DNA of 64,000 bases from Vallitalea sp. GTDB taxonomy: Bacteria; Bacillota; Clostridia; Lachnospirales; Vallitaleaceae. Below, piece by piece: positions 6,705-15,171 of the stretch (the first letter of the stretch is position 1; each line of letters begins with the position of its first letter). The position numbers and the translations under genes are program-made. Under the pieces are notes generated by a model. The model worked only from the letters and a program-made list of their open reading frames with translations, was not told where the DNA came from and searched no databases. Where the stretch lies: the NCBI RefSeq assembly GCF_025211055.1, contig NZ_JAOARO010000038.1, forward strand, positions 1 through 64,000. The letters are read 5' to 3'.

Positions 6705-7673
6705 ATGAAAACAATTTTGGTTACAGGTGGAGCAGGATTCATTGGCTGCAACTTCATTAGATATATTATAAATAAATATGATGATTATAGAATAATTAAT
6801 CTTGATGCATTAACTTATGCTGGTAACTTAGATAATTTGGTAAAGATGAAAGATAATCCTAACTATCTCTTTGTTAAAGGAGATATATCAGATATAGAAG
6901 CAGTAAATAGAGTTATGGGAAAAGGTGTAGATTATATTATTAATTTTGCTGCAGAAAGCCATGTTGATAGAAGTATTGATAATAGTAATGCATTTATTAA
7001 AACAAATGTGATGGGAACACAGGTTTTATTAGATGCAGCTAAAAGATATAAGATAAAAAAATATATTCAAATTTCTACAGATGAAGTTTACGGTTCATTA
7101 GGAGAAACTGGTTATTTTACAGAAAAGACACCTATATCACCTAATAATCCATATTCTGCAAGTAAGGCTAGTGCAGACTTGTTGGTTAGAGCATATTATG
7201 AGACATATAAACTGCCTATCAACATTACAAGATGTTCCAATAATTATGGTGCTTATCAATATCCTGAAAAATTAATACCATTAATGATAAGTAGGGCATG
7301 TGATAACAAGAAACTTCCAGTTTATGGAAATGGGTTGAATATTCGTGATTGGATTCATGTAAAGGATCATTGTTCTGCAATAGATAGAGTGCTTCATCTT
7401 GGAAAAATAGGGGAAGTCTATAACATTGGTGCTAATAATGAAAGAAATAATCTTCTTATAGTAAGAAAAATAATAGATTTCCTAGATAAGGACGAATCAT
7501 TAATAGAGTTTGTGGATGATAGATTAGGACATGATATAAGGTATGCTATAGATGCAACTAAGATAAGAGAGGAATTAGGTTGGATACCAAGCTATAAATT
7601 TGAAGAGGGAATTGAAGAAACGATTAAATGGTATGTGAATAATCAAGAGTGGTGGAGAAAAATAATGAAATAG
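6705..7673 (+). CDS. rmlB: dTDP-glucose 4,6-dehydratase RmlB
   Basis: RmlB is an extended short-chain dehydrogenase that converts dTDP-glucose to dTDP-4-keto-6-deoxyglucose with bound NAD. TGGAGFIGCNF is the NAD-binding loop. LTYAGNLDNL is diagnostic for RmlB. STDEVYGSLG supplies the catalytic Thr-Asp-Glu, and YSASKASAD contains the Tyr-x3-Lys pair. CSNNYGAYQYPEKLIPL and RDWIHVKDHC close the active site. The protein has 322 residues, family length. RBS: TAGAGGTGAAATAA. It is last of the three plus-strand rml genes; the missing step, rmlD, lies on the opposite strand at 8835-9689. Confidence 0.96.
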   Translation: MKTILVTGGAGFIGCNFIRYIINKYDDYRIINLDALTYAGNLDNLVKMKDNPNYLFVKGDISDIEAVNRVMGKGVDYIINFAAESHVDRSIDNSNAFIKTNVMGTQVLLDAAKRYKIKKYIQISTDEVYGSLGETGYFTEKTPISPNNPYSASKASADLLVRAYYETYKLPINITRCSNNYGAYQYPEKLIPLMISRACDNKKLPVYGNGLNIRDWIHVKDHCSAIDRVLHLGKIGEVYNIGANNERNNLLIVRKIIDFLDKDESLIEFVDDRLGHDIRYAIDATKIREELGWIPSYKFEEGIEETIKWYVNNQEWWRKIMK

Positions 7674-7700
7674 AGGTTTTGAAGTGAATACAATTTATTC

Positions 7701-7740
7701 AAAAAAGGGATAGATTATTAGTAATAATGTTATCCCTAGA
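7701..7740. terminator. Bidirectional terminator between rmlB and the convergent glycosyltransferase gene
   Basis: AGGGATA and ATTATTA pair with TAATAAT and TATCCCT across 7707-7737, with only small internal gaps. On the minus strand the hairpin runs directly into a six-T tract (7706-7701); on the plus strand a looser T-rich region follows. Confidence 0.75.
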
Positions 7741-7798
7741 GATATTTTCTTCTTTATTTTAATAAATTACTTATCTTCAATATAACTGATGTAATTAT

Positions 7799-8827
7799 TC
7801 AAGTTTTGGTAAAAAGGGATATATGTTTGTTTACAGCGTTTATTAACTGTTGAATAATTAATTCATGATTATAGTTTGTTTCTATTAGTTTTCTAGATTT
7901 TATTGCAAAACTTTCTCTCAAATCTTTGCTTTTAACTAAAGATTCTAGATTAACATACCACTGTTCATTTGTAGTTGCAAGGAAACCATTTTCACCATTT
8001 TTTATTAAAGTTCTATGATGTTCTGTATTTGAGGCTACAATGGGTAGTCCTAATAACATTATTCTTTTTAATCCAAAACTACTTTTGCCCCATCTGCCTT
8101 TATGATTAATATATGGCATAATAAAAATATCAGATTGGGATAAATTAGGTACTATATCTGTTAAATACTTGGTTAATGGTTGATACTCTATGAATTTAGC
8201 GAAAGGCATTACTTCACGTATTTCATGTCTTTGATCAGGATGATTTTTTCCCATATACCATCCATATAGATGAAGTTCGGTATTATAACGTTCATGAATT
8301 TCGCATAATGGTTTAGCAATCATAAGCAGATCTTGTATGTAGGCATCAGCACAAGCTTGTTGCCAACTGATAACTAAAGGGTTATTTGATTTTTGTGTAA
8401 TTGGTACATAATTATAATTTTCAAAATCAACTATATTAGAAACTATTTCAATAGGTACATTAGTATATTCTTTTAATGCTCTTTTATGTTGTGAGGTACA
8501 TACTATAATAAGGTCAGTTATTTTTAATGTTTCTAATTTATCTATTTTATACATATCTTGAAAGTCATTATCAATATGAATTAGTTTCACCTTACCTTTA
8601 AGGTGTTCTATGTATTTTTTTGTATGTGCTGGACATTGAATAGTTTTTTGAAAAAATATTGCATCACAGTCAGGATTTTTAAGTATTGTATACTTAGTAG
8701 ATAAATCTAAAACGGGTTCTATATCATATCCTAAATCTGTTAAAGCTTTTACAAATAGCAAATTTGCATAGGTTGTGGTTGGGTTTCCACTAGGGATAAT
8801 AAAAAAATATGACTTCATGGGATTCAC
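7799..8827 (-). CDS. GT-B glycosyltransferase (342 aa), paralogue of 4091-5104
   Basis: Second gene of a minus-strand pair behind rmlD, from which it is separated by 7 bases (RBS GGAGTGAATCCC, ATG 8827-8825). The N-terminal half has FFQKTIQCPA and KLIHIDNDFQDM. The linker reads NPLVISWQQACADAYIQDL. The donor-side half has DIFIMPYINHKGRWGKSSFG, GLKRIMLLGLPIVASN and NGENGFLATT. The same landmarks appear in the plus-strand protein at 4091-5104. Pairing with rmlD makes a rhamnosyltransferase plausible, but the sequence does not identify the donor. Confidence 0.8.
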   Translation of the reverse strand: MNPMKSYFFIIPSGNPTTTYANLLFVKALTDLGYDIEPVLDLSTKYTILKNPDCDAIFFQKTIQCPAHTKKYIEHLKGKVKLIHIDNDFQDMYKIDKLETLKITDLIIVCTSQHKRALKEYTNVPIEIVSNIVDFENYNYVPITQKSNNPLVISWQQACADAYIQDLLMIAKPLCEIHERYNTELHLYGWYMGKNHPDQRHEIREVMPFAKFIEYQPLTKYLTDIVPNLSQSDIFIMPYINHKGRWGKSSFGLKRIMLLGLPIVASNTEHHRTLIKNGENGFLATTNEQWYVNLESLVKSKDLRESFAIKSRKLIETNYNHELIIQQLINAVNKHISLFTKT

Positions 8828-8834
8828 TCCAATT

Positions 8835-9689
8835 TTATAATATCTTTGAAACTATTAAAAATTCTTCTAATGCTTCTTCCCAAGAACGAGTTTTATAATT
8901 AAATACATGCTTAAGCATATAATTTTTAAGTACTGAATAACTAGGTCTTTTAGCAGGTTTATTTAATTGTTCTGAATCTATGGGGAATACTTTAGTTTTA
9001 TTATTAGTTAATTGAAGTATCTTATTAGTAAAATCGTACCAACTACATTCACCTTCATTGGATACATGATAAATTCCGTAATTATCAGTTTTAATAAGCA
9101 TAGCAATTACTTTTATTAAATCAACAGTATATGTTGGGGTTCCTATTTGGTCATTAACTACATTCAAGGTATCATTTTTTTTAGATAATTTTAGCATTGT
9201 TTTAACAAAATTATTACCATGTTGCCCATATAACCAAGAAGTTCTTAATATATAATGTTTTGGACATAGTGACTTAATGAAATTTTCTCCTAATAATTTT
9301 GAACTTCCATAAATGTTTAGAGGATTTGCTTTATCTGATTCAATATAAGGTTGACTTTTTTTTCCATCAAAAACATAGTCTGTAGAAAAATGAACTAAAC
9401 AGTAATCATATTTTTTTGAAAGTATAGCTAGATTATGGCATCCATATGCATTTATGTTATACGCTAAGTTAATATTTTCTTCACACCCATCTACATTGGT
9501 ATAAGCAGCACAGTTAATAATTACTTGAGGTTTAACATTAGAAATAACATTTTGTACATCTTTAAGTTTTGTAATATCTAATTCATCTTTTTTTAAACCA
9601 ATTATTTTATGAAAAGGTGATAATAATTTTGCTGCATCATATCCTAATTGCCCATTGACACCTGTTATAAGAATATTAATAGAAGTCAC
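8835..9689 (-). CDS. rmlD: dTDP-4-dehydrorhamnose reductase RmlD
   Basis: RmlD performs the last step to dTDP-L-rhamnose, reduction of the 4-keto group with NAD(P)H. ILITGVNGQLGYDA is the nucleotide-binding loop, followed by DELDITK, NCAAYTNVDGCE, FSTDYVFDG and YGSSKLLGE with the Tyr-x3-Lys pair, then RTSWLYGQHGNNFV. The length is near 284 residues, normal. The upstream-most start is GTG 9689-9687. However, homologues usually begin M-[KN]-I-L-I-T-G, and here that Met position is ATT (9680-9678), with a GAGGTG Shine-Dalgarno placed exactly for it, so initiation at an AUU codon is possible. Confidence 0.95.
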   Translation of the reverse strand: MTSINILITGVNGQLGYDAAKLLSPFHKIIGLKKDELDITKLKDVQNVISNVKPQVIINCAAYTNVDGCEENINLAYNINAYGCHNLAILSKKYDYCLVHFSTDYVFDGKKSQPYIESDKANPLNIYGSSKLLGENFIKSLCPKHYILRTSWLYGQHGNNFVKTMLKLSKKNDTLNVVNDQIGTPTYTVDLIKVIAMLIKTDNYGIYHVSNEGECSWYDFTNKILQLTNNKTKVFPIDSEQLNKPAKRPSYSVLKNYMLKHVFNYKTRSWEEALEEFLIVSKIL

Positions 9690-9795
9690 CTCGTATTATT
9701 AGGTTTATATATAAATATATGTATTTTTATTTTAAAAAAGAATTATTATATTAATTTTTATATTTATATATTACATGTAATTGTAAGCTTGTGTA

Positions 9796-9822
9796 ACATA
9801 TTTGATAATATATAATAATATG
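9796..9822 (+). promoter_or_regulatory. Candidate SigK-like promoter of the 9892 glycosyltransferase gene
   Basis: GTAAC (AC at 9796-9797), 16 bases, then AATAATATG (9814-9822). One base shorter in spacing and one base weaker than the other copies of this motif; the leader would be about 60 bases. Confidence 0.3.
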
Positions 9823-9891
9823 AATTAAGATTATTATATCTATAAATATGATTGTAATAATATATGTACCGATTTTGGAGGGGGATGTTAT

Positions 9892-10926
9892 ATGAAATTG
9901 GTATTTGTGTATTCTAATAAAGATGATCCATGTACAAGGAAATACTGTTATGAACTATCAAAGGGATTACAAAAATATGTAGAATCGTCAGTAGCTTTGT
10001 TTTATAAAGAGTTAAATGAAGAAATAGTATTGAATAATGATATTATTATATTCCAACGTATAGGTGCTAATGGAATAATAATTTCTAAAGAAGATAAAAG
10101 AAATATCTTTATGTTAATAGACAAATATTATAATACTAAAAAATTTGTTTATATGATAGATGATTTAGTAATAGAAGATCAATATGGATTACCAAAGGAA
10201 CTTATGAAAAGATGCCATGCATTGATATGTCATAATAAACTAATGAGTCAACAAATTAATAAATATAATAAGAATATTTATGTATTACGTACTTATGTAG
10301 ATATGGATGTAATAAAAAATGTTGAGAAAAAAAATTTAGATGAAGAATTTTATGTTTCATGGGTAAGTACAGGAGCTATAGGTAGAAAGTTAATATTTGA
10401 CATAATTAATAGAATTAGTAAAGAAAATTCAAATATAAGATTTATTACCATGAGCGGTTCTTCATTTTTAAGTGGAGTAGAAAATGTTATTAGTTATAGA
10501 TATGTTCCTTTTAAAAATATGATCAGTTTTCTGAAGGGAACACATATATTATTAAATCCAGTACCAACTCATGATAATTATTTTAAAGAGAAAATAGAAA
10601 AAAGAAGTCAAAAGACAATAGAAGAATTCCTAAATTGTAAAACAGAGATTAAATATGCATTAGCAGGAGCTACACGAAATGCAATTATATCTAGTAAGAC
10701 AGCACCTTTTTTATATACAATTAAAAATAAGCAAAATGGATTATTAGTTAACGATACTGTAGAAGAGTGGGTTGCTGCAATTAATAGGCTATATAAAGAT
10801 GATGAATTAAGAGAAAAAATAATAGAAAACACTTATAAAGATGTCTTGAAATATTATACTTTAGATTATGCATCATTAAAGGCATTAGAGATATTTAATA
10901 GAATATTAATGAATAATTCTAATTAA
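9892..10926 (+). CDS. GT-B-like glycosyltransferase (344 aa)
   Basis: ATG follows GGAGGGGGATGTTAT. The N-terminal Rossmann part MKLVFVYSNKDDPCTRKYCY is followed by DIIIFQRIG and KKFVYMIDDLV. The C-terminal part has VSWVSTGAIGRK, the donor-side HILLNPVPTH, and ALAGATRNAIISS...FLYTIKNKQNGLLVNDTVEEW. The last segment is also found almost unchanged in the glycosyltransferase at 15172-16221 (NKENGLLVDNTINEW), so the two are relatives. It is a single-gene unit ending in a perfect bidirectional hairpin. Acceptor and donor cannot be assigned. Confidence 0.78.
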   Translation: MKLVFVYSNKDDPCTRKYCYELSKGLQKYVESSVALFYKELNEEIVLNNDIIIFQRIGANGIIISKEDKRNIFMLIDKYYNTKKFVYMIDDLVIEDQYGLPKELMKRCHALICHNKLMSQQINKYNKNIYVLRTYVDMDVIKNVEKKNLDEEFYVSWVSTGAIGRKLIFDIINRISKENSNIRFITMSGSSFLSGVENVISYRYVPFKNMISFLKGTHILLNPVPTHDNYFKEKIEKRSQKTIEEFLNCKTEIKYALAGATRNAIISSKTAPFLYTIKNKQNGLLVNDTVEEWVAAINRLYKDDELREKIIENTYKDVLKYYTLDYASLKALEIFNRILMNNSN

Positions 10927-10980
10927 CACATAAAAATAAACCTTCATATATTGATAAGAAGGTTTATTTTTATGTGTTAA
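10923..10980. terminator. Perfect 23-bp bidirectional terminator
   Basis: Positions 10923-10945 are exactly complementary to 10958-10980, with a 12-base loop. The stem carries A/T tracts at its base, so it can stop transcription from both convergent glycosyltransferase genes (9892 on + and 11001 on -). It also contains the stop codon of the first. Confidence 0.9.
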
Positions 10981-11000
10981 TGCTAAATGTTTTAGATATT

Positions 11001-12017
11001 TTAATGGTTTATTCTATATAAATTTTCTAAAATGGCCAAGTACTTACTACATTGCTCTTCTTCTGAAAATAATTTGGAACGGTTAAGCATTTTATTTCTA
11101 TAACTAGAAGCCATATTTAATGTTGCTAAAACTTTTTCAACTAAGTCTTCAATATTTACTTTAGGAAATTTCCTTATATCACTAGTACAATCTGCTAAAA
11201 GAGCAGCATCTCCTAATAGTTCAGGTAAACTACCGGAATTTAATCCTACAAGAGGTGTACCAATGTTCATAGTTTCTATAACTGCATTTGAGCAACCTTC
11301 ATGGGCCTTGAGATGGAGAAATAAATCTGCTGTTTTTATTAAACATGGCATTAGCTTATAGTCAATAGGCTTTGATAAGTCTAATCTAGTGATATTAGGT
11401 AAATGGGCTTTTTTAATATAATCCTCAACTTCTTTGGGAGCAAGCCCTAATACCCAAAATTCTATTTCACTATGACTTTGAAGTTTTTTTGCAGTTTGTA
11501 TTACTAATTTAATACATTCTAAAGAAGTATTTAGAGCACCCCAATAAGCACTACATAAAATAATTTTTTTATCTAAAGGTCTAGCAATAGGTTTAACATT
11601 TGGAGAAAAAATAGTGGAGTTAGTACTATTATAAATAATATCTCCATCAGGTTCTTTTTCATCATAAAGACTTCTAAAAAGTACTGTTTTACAAAACGTA
11701 CTTTGATATACAAGATAATCAGCACAAGAAATTAATTGTTTGAAATGCTCATTACCATCACTAATTATTTTTTTATCATCATAATTATAATCTAAAAAAA
11801 TTGAACCTAATCTGTGCAATATTTTTATATTATGTTTTCTTAAATATTTCAATTCTTCAGGTTGGTTATAATTAGCTACAGAGCAAAATACATCTATATT
11901 ATTTTTATAGTTAAATCTTACTTGATGTCCTTGTGAGACACAATAATTACTGAATGTTTTAATCCAAGATATAGCACCACCTTTACCAACTGGGATTCTT
12001 GAAAAACCAATATTCAT
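11001..12017 (-). CDS. GT4-like GT-B glycosyltransferase (338 aa), paralogue of 3075-4079
   Basis: The N-terminus MNIGFSRIPVGKGGAISWIK contains the glycine-rich loop. FSNYCVSQGHQV and YLVYQSTFCKTV correspond closely to the gene at 3075. The donor domain has HLKAHEGCSNAVIETMNIG and TPLVGLNSGSLPELLGDAA, again the GT4 E-x7-E region. ATG 12017-12015 is preceded by TTAGGTGATTATAAT on the minus strand. It is divergent from the aminotransferase operon at 12199, and each has its own SigK-like motif within the 181-base gap. Specificity is unknown. Confidence 0.85.
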   Translation of the reverse strand: MNIGFSRIPVGKGGAISWIKTFSNYCVSQGHQVRFNYKNNIDVFCSVANYNQPEELKYLRKHNIKILHRLGSIFLDYNYDDKKIISDGNEHFKQLISCADYLVYQSTFCKTVLFRSLYDEKEPDGDIIYNSTNSTIFSPNVKPIARPLDKKIILCSAYWGALNTSLECIKLVIQTAKKLQSHSEIEFWVLGLAPKEVEDYIKKAHLPNITRLDLSKPIDYKLMPCLIKTADLFLHLKAHEGCSNAVIETMNIGTPLVGLNSGSLPELLGDAALLADCTSDIRKFPKVNIEDLVEKVLATLNMASSYRNKMLNRSKLFSEEEQCSKYLAILENLYRINH

Positions 12018-12055
12018 ATTATAATCACCTAAGTCATATTTTTATAATTCTAATC

Positions 12056-12083
12056 CATTATATTTTTGATAATTAAAAGAAGT
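12056..12083 (-). promoter_or_regulatory. Candidate SigK-like promoter of the 11001-12017 gene
   Basis: On the minus strand AC (12083-12082), 17 bases, then AATATAATG (12064-12056). It deviates from the locus pattern only in the last -10 base and lies about 40 bases upstream of the start codon. Confidence 0.33.
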
Positions 12084-12110
12084 GCATATAATTAAAAAAT
12101 AATATTTGGA

Positions 12111-12138
12111 ACGTTTTAAATTCAAGAAAAATATAATA
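12111..12138 (+). promoter_or_regulatory. Candidate SigK-like promoter of the 12199 operon
   Basis: GGAAC (AC at 12111-12112), 17 bases, then AATATAATA (12130-12138). The -10 and spacing are identical to the motif before the 3075 gene. It would drive the aminotransferase, dehydrogenase and three glycosyltransferase genes up to 18164. Confidence 0.42.
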
Positions 12139-12198
12139 TAGTAACACTTAGATTGCAAACTAATATATTTATGACTGATTTTATTGAGGTGAAATGAT

Positions 12199-13344
12199 AT
12201 GTCAATACAATTATTTGTCCCGACCTTTAGGGTGGAAGAATGCCTTAAAGAGATAAAAGAATGTCTGGAAAAAGGTTGGACAGGGTTAGGATATAAAACT
12301 ATGGAATTCGAAAAAAAATGGAAAGAGTATACTAATCTCCCTAATGCTCATTTTATAAATTCTGCTACAGTTGGACTTCATCTAGCAGTAAAAATATTTA
12401 AGAGTGAGTGTAAATGGGAAGATGGTGATGAGATTATTTCTACTCCATTGACATTTATATCTTCTAACCATGCTATTGCTTATGAAAATATGAAAGTAGT
12501 ATTTGCTGATGTAGATAAATATCTATGTCTAGACCCTGTGGACGTAAGAAAAAAAATAACCAATAAAACAAAAGCTATTATGTATGTAGGGTTAGGTGGA
12601 AATACAGGACAGTATAAAGAGATAGTAAAAATATGTAAAGAGTACAATTTAAAATTAATCTTAGATGCGGCACATATGAGTGGTACAAGATTATATGGTG
12701 AGATTGTAGGTAAAGAAGCAGATGCTGTCATTTATTCTTTTCAAGCAGTTAAAAATCTACCCACTGCTGATTCTGGCATGATATGTTTTAAAGAAAAAAA
12801 ATATGATGTACTCGCAAGAAAATTATCATGGTTAGGTATTAATAAAGATACTTATACTCGTTCAATTAATAAGGAAACCTATAAATGGAGATACGACGTA
12901 GATTATTTAGGGTATAAATATCATGGTAATTCAATAATGGCAAGTATTGCATTAGTTCAACTAGGATATTTGGACATGGATAATGCTTATAGAAGACAGA
13001 TTGCATCATGGTATGATGAATCCTTCAAATACCATAAAAATCTAATTAGGCCAATACCTGTAGCAAAAGGATGTGAATGTTCTAGACATTTGTATATCAT
13101 AGAAGTAAATAATAGAGATGAATTAATAATAGCACTAAACCTTAATAAGATATATCCAGGAGTACATTATAGAGATAACACTGAGTATAGTATGTATTCT
13201 TATGGAAAGGGTACTTGTCCAAATGCTCATAGATTAAGTTCAAGGATTCTATCTCTTCCAATGCATATGAGATTAACCAAGAAAGATGTCAATGAAATCT
13301 CATCCAAGGTAATAAAATTGGCTAGTAGTGTTAAGGAGGACTAG
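12199..13344 (+). CDS. DegT/DnrJ/EryC1/StrS-family PLP aminotransferase (381 aa)
   Basis: Members of this family aminate 3- or 4-keto nucleotide sugars. The N-terminus carries EKGWTGLGYKTMEFEKKW, then HFINSATVGLHLAV and STPLTFISSNHAI. LILDAAHMSG contains the Asp/His pair (Asp156, His159) that supports PLP. YSFQAVKNLPTADSGMICF contains the Schiff-base lysine, Lys185, in the family position. LSLPMHMRLTKKDV is the usual C-terminus. ATG follows TTGAGGTGAAATGAT. It is first in a five-gene run and lies 3 bases before the acetyltransferase-dehydrogenase fusion, which fits production of an N-acetylated amino sugar. The exact sugar is undetermined. Confidence 0.9.
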   Translation: MSIQLFVPTFRVEECLKEIKECLEKGWTGLGYKTMEFEKKWKEYTNLPNAHFINSATVGLHLAVKIFKSECKWEDGDEIISTPLTFISSNHAIAYENMKVVFADVDKYLCLDPVDVRKKITNKTKAIMYVGLGGNTGQYKEIVKICKEYNLKLILDAAHMSGTRLYGEIVGKEADAVIYSFQAVKNLPTADSGMICFKEKKYDVLARKLSWLGINKDTYTRSINKETYKWRYDVDYLGYKYHGNSIMASIALVQLGYLDMDNAYRRQIASWYDESFKYHKNLIRPIPVAKGCECSRHLYIIEVNNRDELIIALNLNKIYPGVHYRDNTEYSMYSYGKGTCPNAHRLSSRILSLPMHMRLTKKDVNEISSKVIKLASSVKED

Positions 13345-13347
13345 ATA

Positions 13348-15147
13348 TTGAAACATGAATATGTTGTTAATGAAGATAATATTAGTTTGCGGCCAATTAA
13401 TATAGATGACCTTCAATCAGTTGTTTTATGGAGAAATAAGAGTTTTGTAAGAAAATGGTTTATAAATGATAATTTAATAGAATTAGAAAAACAGAAGAAT
13501 TGGTTTAGTAGATACCTAAATACTCCTAATGATTATATATTTATTATAGACGAAGATAAAGAATTTAAACAAGCTATTGGTATGGTAGCATTATACAATA
13601 TTGAAGATGATGAAGCAGAATTTGGAAGATTTTTTATAGGAGTAGACAAGGCTAGAGGTAAAGGTTTAGGTACAAAGGTTGTAAAGATGGTATGCCAATT
13701 TGCTATACAAAAGTTAAAGATACAAAAGGTTTATTTAGAAGTACTTGAGCATAATATAGCAGCCAAGAGTGTTTATGAGAAATGTGGTTTTAGGTTCTGC
13801 TATAAATACGAAGCTAATAACAAGAGTTTATTGAGAATGGAGTTTTTAAAAATGGATACAGAAAACATTTCAGTAATTGGATTAGGTTATGTTGGTCTGC
13901 CTTTGGCAGTTACATTTGCTGAGAGAGGTAAAAAAGTAATTGGATTTGATGTCAACAATAATAAGGTTGAATTATACAAACAAGGTAAAGACCCTACTAA
14001 TGAAATAGGTGAAGATAGATTAAAGTGTTTGAAAAATTTAGAATTTACTTCAAACCAAAAAAAACTGAAGCAATCAAGATTTCATATAATAGCAGTTCCC
14101 ACACCAATTACTCCGGATAAAGTTCCTAATCTAGCACCAGTTATTAGTGCAACAAAGATAGTAGGAGATAATCTTATAAGAGGTTCTATTATTGTATTTG
14201 AATCAACAGTATATCCTGGAGTTACAGAAGATATTTGTGTACCTATATTAGAAGAACATTCAGGGTTAATATATAAAAAAGATTTTTGGGTGGGGTATTC
14301 ACCAGAAAGAATTAATCCAGGAGATAAGATACATACAGTAGATAAAATAAAGAAAGTTGTTTCAGGCTGTGATGAAAAAACACTAGATATTATAGCAGAA
14401 AAGTATTCAGTAATCACAGATGCAGGGGTTTTTAGAGCTTCATCAATAAAAGTTGCAGAAGCTGCAAAGGTCATTGAAAACTCACAAAGAGACATTAATA
14501 TAGCATTTATAAATGAGATTGCAATAATATTTGATAAAATGGGGATTGATACTAGAGAAGTACTAGAAGCAGCTAATACCAAATGGAATTTTCTTAACTT
14601 TACTCCTGGACTTGTTGGAGGACATTGTATTGGAATAGATCCTTATTATTTAACATACAAAGCTCAACAACTAGATTATAGACCAGAAGTTATTTTATCT
14701 GGAAGAAGAATAAATGATAATATGGGCAAAATAATTGTTGACAAAATGATAAAAAAATTAATTGAGAATAATCAAAAAGTGAAAGACGCCAGAGTATTAG
14801 TTATGGGATTGACATTTAAAGAAGACGTACCAGACTTAAGAAATTCCAAGGTAAAAGATATAATTGATGGATTATTAAAATATGATGTTAATGTTATAAT
14901 AACAGATCCAGTAGCTGATAATGACCAAGTCTATAAAGATTATAATATTAATCAAACGGATTTAGAAAATGTGAAAGATATTGATGCGATTATTGTATGT
15001 GTAGCTCATAGGTATTATAAAGAGATTAATATAGAAGACTTAAGAAAATACTATAACACCAATATTTCATATCCTGTTTTGATTGATGTAAAAGGAATAT
15101 ATGATAAGAAAAAGGCAAATAGAATCTTTAATTATTGGAGATTGTAA
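13348..15147 (+). CDS. Fusion of a GNAT N-acetyltransferase and a UDP-HexNAc-type nucleotide-sugar dehydrogenase (599 aa)
   Basis: TTG 13348 follows TTAAGGAGGACTAGATA. Residues 1-168 are a RimJ/RimL-like acetyltransferase (ISLRPINIDDL, then ARGKGLGTKVV for acetyl-CoA binding, then SVYEKCGFR). From residue 169 a complete UDP-sugar 6-dehydrogenase follows. SVIGLGYVGLPLAVTFAERG binds NAD, then VPTPITPDKVPNL, ESTVYPGVTED, SSIKVAEAAKVIEN, and GLVGGHCIGIDPYYL with catalytic Cys427. These features match the TviB/WbpO/CapL branch (UDP-GlcNAc or UDP-GalNAc dehydrogenases) better than UDP-glucose dehydrogenase. No stop separates the halves. An internal GGAG-N9-ATG at 13839-13854 could also start the dehydrogenase alone. 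Such fusion is unusual; both steps could act on one amino sugar. Confidence 0.87.
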   Translation: MKHEYVVNEDNISLRPINIDDLQSVVLWRNKSFVRKWFINDNLIELEKQKNWFSRYLNTPNDYIFIIDEDKEFKQAIGMVALYNIEDDEAEFGRFFIGVDKARGKGLGTKVVKMVCQFAIQKLKIQKVYLEVLEHNIAAKSVYEKCGFRFCYKYEANNKSLLRMEFLKMDTENISVIGLGYVGLPLAVTFAERGKKVIGFDVNNNKVELYKQGKDPTNEIGEDRLKCLKNLEFTSNQKKLKQSRFHIIAVPTPITPDKVPNLAPVISATKIVGDNLIRGSIIVFESTVYPGVTEDICVPILEEHSGLIYKKDFWVGYSPERINPGDKIHTVDKIKKVVSGCDEKTLDIIAEKYSVITDAGVFRASSIKVAEAAKVIENSQRDINIAFINEIAIIFDKMGIDTREVLEAANTKWNFLNFTPGLVGGHCIGIDPYYLTYKAQQLDYRPEVILSGRRINDNMGKIIVDKMIKKLIENNQKVKDARVLVMGLTFKEDVPDLRNSKVKDIIDGLLKYDVNVIITDPVADNDQVYKDYNINQTDLENVKDIDAIIVCVAHRYYKEINIEDLRKYYNTNISYPVLIDVKGIYDKKKANRIFNYWRL

Positions 15148-15171
15148 AAAAGAGATGTGGGATGTGTTCTT

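Noticed and set aside
12480-12731. Minus-strand frames inside the aminotransferase, dehydrogenase and AddA genes
   Set aside because: All lie opposite strongly conserved coding sequence, without ribosome sites or recognisable motifs.
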